Source: Thermoleophilia bacterium (GTDB lineage: Bacteria; Actinomycetota; Thermoleophilia; Gaiellales; Gaiellaceae). Taken from it: a DNA stretch of 5,062 nucleotides. Location: contig JACVRM010000144.1 in assembly GCA_014534415.1 (NCBI GenBank), forward strand, positions 1 through 5,062. Direction: 5' to 3'. Both the position numbers and the translations under genes were made by a program. Under the pieces are notes generated by a model that searched no databases, was not told the origin of the DNA, and was given only the letters and a program-made list of their open reading frames with translations. This document shows positions 1-4,486 of this stretch, piece after piece (the stretch's first letter is position 1; each line of letters opens with the position of its first letter).

Positions 1-871
1 CCGCCACGGCAGCCTCGATGGCGGCGACGAGCTCGGGCGAGTTGCCGTTGAGGCTCCCGCCGGGCGCCGGGACGCTCAGCGCCTTGTAGTTGCCGATGTA
101 CGCGCGCGGCGCCACGCCGGCGAGCGCGGCGCCCCCGGACGCCCGGGTGCCGTGGTTTCCGGCCGCGATTCCGGCAACGTGCGTCCCGTGGTCGGAGCCC
201 GTGGGGTCGAACGGCCGCCGGGCGTACCTCCAGCGTGTGCCGGCCGGGGCGAAGGATCGCGCCACGATCACCTTTCCGTTCGTGTACGCGAGCTGGCCGC
301 GCGGGTAGCCGGGCGGCGGCTGGTAGCCATGCGGGTCGAAGTACGGGTGCGTCTGGTCGACCCCGGTATCGATGATCCCTACCTTGATGCCGCTGCCGGC
401 GGTCGTCAGCTCGGGTCCCCATACGAGCGGCGCCTTGATCGCCAGCACGCTTTCACCGACCGACGGCGAGTAGCGGGCGCTCCGGTACACGCGCTGGACG
501 CCGGGCACGCGGGCGAGCCGGTCGAGAGCGTCCGTCGGAAGGACGACAGCGACGCCGTTGAGGACGATCCGGTAGCGCCAACGGACGCGCGCGCCCGGCA
601 CGGTGCGGCGGATGCGGGCGGCGACCACGTGCTGCGACCGTGCGAGGGACTCCAGGTATGCGCGGCTGGTGTGCGCGTCCACGTCCAGGCGGCGCCGCTT
701 GACCTCCGCGCGGAGCACCCGGCTGGTCGTCACCGCCTCCGAGAGCGAGGGCAACTCGAACTCGGCGACGACCTCGATACGGCTCGGCGATGCGCTCGCC
801 GACGGGACTACGGCGAGCGCAAATGCCGCCGCCGCCACGGCGAGCGAGAGACCCCTGAACACGCGCTCCAT
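1..871 (-). CDS. Secreted subtilisin-family serine protease (peptidase S8), N-terminal part
   Basis: This is a partial gene: 290 residues are visible and the C-terminal part lies beyond the left edge. Residues 1-28 form a Sec signal peptide: a short basic start (MERVFRG), a hydrophobic Ala/Leu/Val core and a likely cleavage site near ASASA. Residues about 30-135 look like an inhibitor-I9-type propeptide ending in RLARVPGVQRVYR. The catalytic domain follows. Asp168 lies in VGIIDTGVD and His228 in SDHGTHVAGIAAGN; the oxyanion Asn and nucleophilic Ser are outside the window. The segment HPYFDPHGYQPPPGYPRG between Asp and His resembles the cucumisin/Vpr-like branch, which often carries a PA domain inserted before the Ser (inference). 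Expected role is extracellular proteolysis after self-cleavage of the propeptide. No good Shine-Dalgarno precedes the ATG at 871. A GTG at 862 (codon 4) with a TACGAT box 7 nt upstream is an alternative leaderless start and still leaves a full signal peptide. Confidence 0.93.
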   Translation of the reverse strand, partial: MERVFRGLSLAVAAAAFALAVVPSASASPSRIEVVAEFELPSLSEAVTTSRVLRAEVKRRRLDVDAHTSRAYLESLARSQHVVAARIRRTVPGARVRWRYRIVLNGVAVVLPTDALDRLARVPGVQRVYRSARYSPSVGESVLAIKAPLVWGPELTTAGSGIKVGIIDTGVDQTHPYFDPHGYQPPPGYPRGQLAYTNGKVIVARSFAPAGTRWRYARRPFDPTGSDHGTHVAGIAAGNHGTRASGGAALAGVAPRAYIGNYKALSVPAPGGSLNGNSPELVAAIEAAVA

Positions 872-875
872 CGTA
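870..875 (-). promoter_or_regulatory. Possible -10 box for the subtilase (leaderless GTG start)
   Basis: On the minus strand TACGAT occupies 875-870, followed by 7 nt and then the in-frame GTG at 862. The same hexamer and spacing precede the HemQ gene. The box overlaps the ATG at 871, so the two start choices exclude each other. No clear -35 element is visible. This is a weak call. Confidence 0.25.
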
Positions 876-899
876 CGTATGAGACGTCGCCCAGGCCGG

Positions 900-928
900 T
901 TCGGAAGTGCCCGGACCGCGGCTACAAT
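900..928 (+). promoter_or_regulatory. Promoter of the tRNA-Leu gene
   Basis: The -10 box TACAAT at 923-928 matches the consensus at five of six positions. It lies 16 nt before the tRNA 5' end, leaving room for a short 5' leader removed by RNase P. A weak -35 candidate, TTCGGA at 900-905, sits at the ideal 17-nt spacing but matches at only three positions. The promoter lies in the 73-nt gap shared with the divergent protease gene. Confidence 0.6.
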
Positions 929-944
929 GGCCGGCGTTCTTCGC

Positions 945-1028
945 GCGGATGTGGCGGAATTGGTAGACGCGCACGGTTCAGGTCCGTGTGCCCGTAAGGG
1001 CGTGGAGGTTCAAGTCCTCTCATCCGCA
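945..1028 (+). tRNA. tRNA-Leu (anticodon CAG)
   Basis: This is an 84-nt class II tRNA. The acceptor stem pairs GCGGATG (945-951) with CATCCGC (1021-1027), with discriminator A1028 as expected for leucine tRNAs. The D region holds the TGGCGGAATTGGTAGACGC pattern typical of bacterial tRNA-Leu. The anticodon stem CACGG/CCGTG (972-976/984-988) encloses loop TTCAGGT with anticodon CAG at 979-981, which reads CUG, a favoured leucine codon in GC-rich genomes. A long variable arm with GCCC/GGGC pairing lies at 990-1001. The T stem GGAGG/CCTCT (one G-T wobble) encloses TTCAAGT. The 3' CCA is not encoded, so a CCA-adding enzyme must supply it. Confidence 0.97.
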
Positions 1029-1029
1029 T

Positions 1030-1053
1030 ACCTGGTCTCGACTACTCCCAGGT
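1030..1053 (+). terminator. Weak hairpin after tRNA-Leu
   Basis: ACCTGG at 1030-1035 can pair with CCAGGT at 1048-1053 around a 12-nt loop, starting 2 nt after the tRNA. No T-tract follows, so it is at best a weak 3'-end or processing structure for the tRNA transcript. Confidence 0.25.
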
Positions 1054-1080
1054 GCGGAGCCGAGCGGCCGGGCAGCGCGA

Positions 1081-1100
1081 CGTTTCCTATGAAGGGAACG
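1081..1100. terminator. Hairpin at the end of the membrane-protein gene
   Basis: CGTTTCC (1081-1087) pairs with GGGAACG (1094-1100), with one G-T wobble, around a 6-nt loop that contains part of the TAG stop codon of the minus-strand gene. It lies between the convergent tRNA and membrane-protein transcripts and could act on either. Neither side shows a T-run, so terminator function is uncertain. Confidence 0.25.
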
Positions 1101-1788
1101 CGGGCTGTGGCGCACGCCGGCTGAGGCCGACGCGCAATGCGAGCGGCGTTGCAACGAGCGACGCGACTCCGATTGCCGGAGCGGCGGCGAAGATCGCAGC
1201 CAGGCACGCGGCGACGGGCAGGAACGCCACGTAGAAGGGCGTTGCCCACCCGAACCGCTCGGACCAGACGTCGACGATGCGGCTTCGGCGCGAGAGCGCC
1301 ATGGCGAGGCACAGCCCTCCGTTGTTGAGAACGACGAAGACGCCGGCAGCCAGAACGCCGGCGAGGAGCTCGCCTGCGAGCGCCGGCGGCGACCCGCTCA
1401 CCGCCAGATACACCGCAGCGGCGGCAGCAGCCGGCAGCGCGTGGCTCGCGGCGTCGAATACCGCCCGGTGGACGAATCCACGGGCTCGGAGGAGCTGAAC
1501 GAGAGCGACCGCGACACCGGCCAGAAGCGCCGTCCCGGCCGAGAGGCCGACGGCCGCGACGACGAGGCCCGCGCTGGCGAAGCCGATCGCTCCGCGGCCC
1601 GAGCCAAGGTCGACCGCGAAGAGTTGGAGGAGCACGGTTGCGCCGATGATCGCGACCATCGCGAACGGCCGGTCCTGAAACGTTCGCACGATCTCGCCCG
1701 CCTGGCTGACGACCGCGGCGACCAGGCCTCCGCCCGCGAGCGCGATCAGCACCCAGACCGACGTCGGCTCGTGTGTACGAGTCCGCAT
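1087..1788 (-). CDS. Multi-pass membrane protein resembling the sensor region of HD-GYP/GGDEF proteins, no output domain
   Basis: The 233-residue protein is hydrophobic almost throughout. Likely membrane helices lie at about 11-27, 41-59, 66-84, 85-100, 117-131, 136-163, 180-202 and 204-222. The segments RGFVHRAVFDAASHALPAAAA (residues 103-123) and VLNNGGLCLAMALSRRSRIVDVWSERFGW (153-181, quoted in outline) resemble the integral-membrane input domain found before HD-GYP or GGDEF domains in Actinobacteria and Chloroflexi. That is resemblance from memory, not a search. The protein ends 11 residues after the last helix, so no signalling domain follows, and the 58 nt between it and the tRNA cannot hold one. 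I chose ATG at 1788. A GTG at 1902 would add 38 residues of non-family-like sequence. Neither start has a clear Shine-Dalgarno. It lies 168 nt downstream of the peroxiredoxin gene on the same strand, so cotranscription is possible but not shown. Function is unknown. Confidence 0.75.
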   Translation of the reverse strand: MRTRTHEPTSVWVLIALAGGGLVAAVVSQAGEIVRTFQDRPFAMVAIIGATVLLQLFAVDLGSGRGAIGFASAGLVVAAVGLSAGTALLAGVAVALVQLLRARGFVHRAVFDAASHALPAAAAAAVYLAVSGSPPALAGELLAGVLAAGVFVVLNNGGLCLAMALSRRSRIVDVWSERFGWATPFYVAFLPVAACLAAIFAAAPAIGVASLVATPLALRVGLSRRAPQPAFPS

Positions 1789-1956
1789 CGTCGCTAGTCG
1801 CCGCCGGTAAAACGTTGCCGCATCACTCGTCCTTTGCCGCAGGAAAGGGACACTCCCAGCAAGCCGGACAGCGCGAATCCCGGCCTCCCCCTTTTGGGGC
1901 ACCGTGGCGCGAATCCACCGGATGAGGAATGGCGACTGCCGATGGCGCGCGACGCG
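1789..1956. other. 168-nt intergenic region with a 10-bp direct repeat
   Basis: This gap separates the peroxiredoxin stop from the chosen start of the downstream membrane-protein gene. GCGCGAATCC occurs at 1871-1880 and again at 1907-1916 in the same orientation, 36 nt apart start to start. Between the copies, CCCC-TTTT-GGGG (1888-1899) can form a small 4-bp hairpin. No T-rich terminator or clear promoter is visible. Part of the region would be coding if the membrane protein started at the GTG at 1902. Confidence 0.4.
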
Positions 1957-2427
1957 CTAAAGCCTGGGTTCGTCCGGAAGCGCCAGCAGGACCTGCCGTG
2001 AGTGGCCCTGGGGCCGGACGCCGCGCATCGCGTGCAGCACCCGGCCGTCGGCGTCGATCACGAACGTCGAGCGGATGAGGCCGACCGTCTTCTTGCCGTA
2101 CGACGTCTTCTCGCCCCACGCACCGTAGAGCTCGGCCACGCGATGGTCCGGGTCGGCCAGCAGCCTGAACGGCAGCCCGTACTTCTCGCGGAAGCGCATG
2201 TGTGCATCAACGTTGTCGGGGCTGACGCCGAGGATCACCGCGTCTCGCTGCTCGTACTCGGCATAGTCGTCCCGGAACTCGCAGGCCTGGGCGGTACAAC
2301 CGGCCGTATCGTCACGAGGGTAGAAGTAGAGGACGACCGGGCGGCCTCGGAACTGTGAGAGGCGGACGGGCTCGCCCGTGTCGCTCTCCAGCTCGAAATC
2401 GGGTGCCTGCCGGCCCTCCGCGACCAC
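1957..2427 (-). CDS. bcp: Thiol peroxidase, PrxQ/Bcp-type peroxiredoxin
   Basis: The 156-residue protein has the usual length for the family and lacks a signal peptide, so it is cytoplasmic. It reduces hydrogen peroxide and organic hydroperoxides using thioredoxin-type donors. The thioredoxin fold starts with APDFEL and VVLYFYPRDDTAGC. The active-site signature PxxxTxxC is intact as Pro37, Thr41 and Cys44 (peroxidatic cysteine). Cys49, five residues later in TAQACEFRD, is the resolving cysteine of the PrxQ alpha type. The conserved arginine is Arg119 in LIRSTFVID, and SYGKKTVGL before it is typical of Bcp. Translation most likely starts at GTG 2427: the upstream codons soon reach an in-frame TAG and there is no Shine-Dalgarno. 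A TAGTGT box 6 nt upstream suggests a leaderless message. The gene is divergent from the small membrane operon across only 26 nt. Confidence 0.95.
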   Translation of the reverse strand: MVAEGRQAPDFELESDTGEPVRLSQFRGRPVVLYFYPRDDTAGCTAQACEFRDDYAEYEQRDAVILGVSPDNVDAHMRFREKYGLPFRLLADPDHRVAELYGAWGEKTSYGKKTVGLIRSTFVIDADGRVLHAMRGVRPQGHSRQVLLALPDEPRL

Positions 2428-2433
2428 GTGGCA

Positions 2434-2439
2434 ACACTA
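2434..2439 (-). promoter_or_regulatory. -10 box of the bcp gene (leaderless)
   Basis: Read on the minus strand, TAGTGT is preceded by GC and followed by TGCCAC, 6 nt, before the GTG start at 2427. Transcription would therefore begin at or next to the start codon. No good -35 match is visible; any -35 would lie inside the divergent membrane-protein gene. Confidence 0.45.
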
Positions 2440-2441
2440 GC

Positions 2442-2447
2442 TAGGGT
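2442..2447 (+). promoter_or_regulatory. -10 box of the small membrane operon (or Shine-Dalgarno)
   Basis: TAGGGT is preceded by GC and lies 6 nt before the GTG start at 2454. It is separated by only 2 nt from the opposing -10 box of bcp. The AGGG inside it could instead serve as a ribosome binding site at 7-nt spacing. Both cannot hold for one transcript that starts at the GTG. Confidence 0.4.
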
Positions 2448-2453
2448 CGCTGC

Positions 2454-2810
2454 GTGCTCGGCGCGCACGCGACGGTCGCGCTCCTGGTCCTCGCCGCGAG
2501 CGTCCTCGCGGTCGCGGTGGGTGCGCTCGCGTACGCGCGCGGCCGAACGGCGGCCACCGCGGCGCGGCACCTGCTCGCGCTCGTGCAGACGCTGCTCGTC
2601 GCGCAAGTGGGGCTCGGCCTGCTGCTGCTCTCAGACGAGCGACGCGCGACGGACGAGCTGCACTACGCCTACGGGACGCTGGCGCTCCTCGCCGTCCTGG
2701 CTCCCTGGCTGTACGCGCCGGCCGAGCCGCGCGCGCGGCTCGCGTGGTTCGTCGTCGCTACGCTGCTGGCAGGGTTGCTTGCCGGCCGCGCGTACATGAC
2801 GTCTGGATGA
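2454..2810 (+). CDS. Small four-helix membrane protein, function unknown
   Basis: The protein has 118 residues with four predicted helices at about 6-27, 37-60, 71-87 and 95-113, linked by short charged loops (ARGR, SDERRATDE, PAEPRAR). I do not recognise the family with confidence. The pattern LVAQVGLGLLLL in helix 2, followed by HYAYG (His69) at the start of helix 3, faintly recalls the Q..LG and membrane-edge histidine pattern of the heme A synthase (CtaA/COX15) fold. One possible heme-ligand histidine in a four-helix bundle is not proof of heme binding. Translation starts at GTG 2454, where sequence upstream offers either AGGG at 7 nt or a TAGGGT -10 box. Its stop overlaps the start of the next gene as ATGA, so the two are probably translationally coupled. 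High third-position GC and clean hydrophobic segments support a real gene over the minus-strand frames. Confidence 0.8.
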   Translation: MLGAHATVALLVLAASVLAVAVGALAYARGRTAATAARHLLALVQTLLVAQVGLGLLLLSDERRATDELHYAYGTLALLAVLAPWLYAPAEPRARLAWFVVATLLAGLLAGRAYMTSG

Positions 2811-3184
2811 AGCGCTTCTTCGCCGAACTGAACCCGTTCCTGCGGGGGATGCTGATCGTGGGGCTGGTCGCGCTCGTCGTGGTCCTCCTGCAGCTGTACA
2901 CGACCCTGGCCGCGCTCTCCATGATCGCCCGGATCGCGTTCTTCCTGGCGATCGCGTTCTTCCTCTATCTCGTCTGGCGTGAGCGGCGCAGTGACATCGC
3001 CGCGTGGTCGACGCGCGCGCAGGTGGCTTTCTACGGAGCGGTCTTGCTCGTCGTCGTCGACGTCGGCGCATACATCCTCGAGCGCCCGTCGGGCCCCGAC
3101 GCGCTCGCCTTCTTGCTCGTGCTCGGCTTGTGCGGCTTCTCGATCTTCCGCGTCTGGCGCGACCAGACGAGATACGGGTACTAG
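2807..3184 (+). CDS. Second small four-helix membrane protein, function unknown
   Basis: The protein has 125 residues and starts at the ATG of the ATGA overlap with the preceding gene. A cytoplasm-like amphipathic start (MKRFFAELNPFLRG) precedes helices at about 12-32, 36-57, 71-90 and 97-116, and the tail is basic (RVWRDQTRYGY). Basic loops (WRERRSD) between helices 2 and 3 suggest that both termini and this loop face the cytoplasm. The same frame is open upstream to 2744, but those codons overlap the preceding gene and give arginine-rich, non-family-like sequence. The ATG at 2807 has no good Shine-Dalgarno, fitting reinitiation after the upstream gene. I see no catalytic motif. It may form a complex with its operon partner (inference). 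Its TAG stop lies in a CTAG shared with the convergent acetyltransferase gene. Confidence 0.8.
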   Translation: MKRFFAELNPFLRGMLIVGLVALVVVLLQLYTTLAALSMIARIAFFLAIAFFLYLVWRERRSDIAAWSTRAQVAFYGAVLLVVVDVGAYILERPSGPDALAFLLVLGLCGFSIFRVWRDQTRYGY

Positions 3185-3687
3185 AGCCGCTTGCGCAGGA
3201 TCACAGCGTGGCGGGTGTAGCCCATCCGCTCCTCCCAAAAGGGGACCGACATCGGACTGCCGAGCCAGGTGTCGCACACGGCGACGACAGCGCGGTGCTT
3301 GCGGCCCCACGCCTCGGCCGCGTCGACCAGCTGCGTCGCCACGCCGCGCCGTTTGTACGCGTCGGCGGTTCCGACGAAGCTGATCGCGAGGCGCCGATGG
3401 GCAAGCTCCCGTTGGGTCTGATAGCGGGCTGTCTCCAGCGGCTCGTGGATGCTGGCCTCGAGGTAGCCAGCCACGTCGCCGTCGAGGAGCGCGACAAGTG
3501 CGAGGTTCGACGGCGCGTCGCGCCAATCGGAGTCCGTCCCTATGAAGTCGACGAGGCCCTCTTCGGCTGGCGGCTGGAAGAGATCGGGTGCGAGGCGCTG
3601 GTAGCGCGCACCGTTGTCGAGAATGATCCGCGCGATTCCGGCAGCGTCGTCGGCACGGGCGTCGCGGACGACGATGTCGTCGGCCAC
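3181..3687 (-). CDS. GNAT-family N-acetyltransferase
   Basis: The 168-residue protein covers a single GNAT domain, as expected for the family. It begins with IVVRDARADDAAGIARI, the usual first strand and helix. The central strands are NLALVALLDGDVAGYLEASI and LAISFVGTADAYKRRGVATQ. The acetyl-CoA pyrophosphate loop (motif A) is RRGVAT at 113-118, followed by helix QLVDAAEAWGRK. Motif B near the C terminus is PFWEERMGY (149-157), equivalent to the common FYeklGF. The substrate cannot be told from sequence; small amines, antibiotics or protein N-termini are all possible. The start is GTG 3687, 8 nt after the hemQ stop, so it is very likely the second gene of a hemQ operon. A GAGG lies 13 nt upstream, which is rather far for a ribosome binding site. 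Its stop TAG overlaps that of the convergent membrane-protein gene by 4 nt. Confidence 0.92.
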   Translation of the reverse strand: MADDIVVRDARADDAAGIARIILDNGARYQRLAPDLFQPPAEEGLVDFIGTDSDWRDAPSNLALVALLDGDVAGYLEASIHEPLETARYQTQRELAHRRLAISFVGTADAYKRRGVATQLVDAAEAWGRKHRAVVAVCDTWLGSPMSVPFWEERMGYTRHAVILRKRL

Positions 3688-3695
3688 GTCGGGCG

Positions 3696-4388
3696 CTACG
3701 CCTCGATGCGCGTGCGGGCGCCGTCGAGCGAGTCGAGCACGGCCCGGATGGGCATCAGCCGGCCGACGAAGATGGGCGTGTCGCGTTCGGTGTAGCGCGA
3801 GGCTTCACTGTCGCGCAGCCGCAGCATCAGGTGCATGAAGTCGGCCGGCTCCTCGCACTCGAACGCGGTCATGAACTCCTGATCGTCGATCCCGAACGAA
3901 TAGGTCGTGTGGTTCTTGATGCCGGGAAACTCCTCGCGCCCGATGCGGATGTGCTCGTCCATCGCCCGCTGGCGCTCCTGAGCGGGCAGCGAATACCACG
4001 GTCGGACCTTGACGAACGGGTAGACGACGAGATACGGCAGCTCGTGCGGCGCCAGCTTGCGCGCACGCCGGGCGCTCGTGTACTGCGACGCCTTCGTGGT
4101 GGCGAGATACGAGTACGGCGTGTCGAGCCAGCCCGCGAGTGGCGTGCTGTTGAGCTCGGCGCCGAGCTGTCCGAGGTCCTCGTAGCGCTGCGTGATCTTC
4201 CAGAGGAAGAAGTCGCAGTCCGGGCGGACGCCGGTGACCGTGTAGGTGCGCAGACCGTCCATCCGTGCGGCCCACTCCTCGACGACCTCTGCGAACGCGT
4301 CCTTGCCGGCCGCACGCTCCTCGACGGGCAGGCGCCGCCACGCCGGATCGACGCGGTAGAACGTGTATGCCACGTACTGACCGGTCAC
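3696..4388 (-). CDS. hemQ: HemQ/ChdC-type coproheme decarboxylase (chlorite dismutase family)
   Basis: The 230-residue protein matches the family length. HemQ performs the last step of the coproporphyrin-dependent heme pathway of Gram-positive bacteria: peroxide-driven oxidative decarboxylation of Fe-coproporphyrin III to heme b in the cytoplasm. It has the two ferredoxin-like halves of the chlorite dismutase fold. YVAYTFYRVDPAWRRLP opens the first. In the second, YPFVKVRPWYSLP gives Tyr123 (catalytic tyrosine position) and Lys127, and MDEHIRIGREEFPG gives His146 as proximal heme ligand. SFGIDDQEFMTAFE is the family signature. By ungapped comparison from memory, Asn159 occupies the position of the distal Gln of Firmicutes HemQ, and the Arg of true chlorite dismutases is not there. 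This argues for decarboxylase rather than chlorite-splitting activity. The start is GTG 4388, with no Shine-Dalgarno but a TACGAT box 7 nt upstream. It heads an operon with the GNAT gene and is divergent from uvrC. Confidence 0.93.
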   Translation of the reverse strand: MTGQYVAYTFYRVDPAWRRLPVEERAAGKDAFAEVVEEWAARMDGLRTYTVTGVRPDCDFFLWKITQRYEDLGQLGAELNSTPLAGWLDTPYSYLATTKASQYTSARRARKLAPHELPYLVVYPFVKVRPWYSLPAQERQRAMDEHIRIGREEFPGIKNHTTYSFGIDDQEFMTAFECEEPADFMHLMLRLRDSEASRYTERDTPIFVGRLMPIRAVLDSLDGARTRIEA

Positions 4389-4395
4389 ACGAGGG

Positions 4396-4401
4396 ATCGT
4401 A
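4396..4401 (-). promoter_or_regulatory. -10 box of hemQ (leaderless)
   Basis: On the minus strand GGGCTACGAT ends in the -10 hexamer TACGAT, followed by CCCTCGT, 7 nt, and the GTG start at 4388. This spacing places the transcription start at the first base of the start codon. A loose -35 candidate, CGAGCA, lies 17 nt upstream. The absence of a Shine-Dalgarno fits a leaderless message. Confidence 0.5.
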
Positions 4402-4473
4402 GCCCGCAGCCCGCGACGTGCTCGACGACGCCGCGAACCGGCACGGCCGGGCAGCGCGTCGCGCGGGCGCGGC

Positions 4474-4479
4474 TACGCT
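4474..4479 (+). promoter_or_regulatory. -10 box of uvrC (leaderless)
   Basis: GCGGCTACGCT ends in the -10 hexamer TACGCT, and the ATG of uvrC follows after 7 nt. No Shine-Dalgarno is present between box and start. The GCGGCTAC stretch also precedes the -10 box of tRNA-Leu. No clear -35 element is seen. Confidence 0.45.
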
Positions 4480-4486
4480 GGCCGCG

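Noticed and set aside
152..997. Long plus-strand reading frame of 281 codons
   Set aside because: It lies opposite the subtilase and runs into the tRNA gene; its translation is Arg/Asp-rich without domains, typical of an antisense shadow in GC-rich DNA.
1844..1870. Short upstream reading frame (about 9 codons, minus strand, near 1820) before the membrane gene
   Set aside because: It is very short, has no supported initiation site and is expected by chance.
1957..2427. Unusual active site in the peroxiredoxin (Ala42 instead of Pro, Gln47 instead of Glu)
   Set aside because: The PxxxTxxC signature and both cysteines are intact, and E. coli Bcp also has Gln at the second position, so this is normal family variation.
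2669..3526. Minus-strand reading frame of 285 codons
   Set aside because: It is antisense to the two membrane genes and out of frame with the GNAT gene; the sequence is low-complexity and charged, as expected for the complement of hydrophobic GC-rich codons.
3004..3795. Plus-strand reading frame of 263 codons
   Set aside because: It overlaps the second membrane gene out of frame and the GNAT and hemQ genes in antisense, and shows no family motif.
1065..4458. Exact 15-mer CGGCCGGGCAGCGCG at 1065-1079 and 4444-4458
   Set aside because: Both copies are intergenic but made of very common GC-rich words; in 5 kb of such sequence a 15-bp match is not strong evidence of a repeat family, and the contexts differ.
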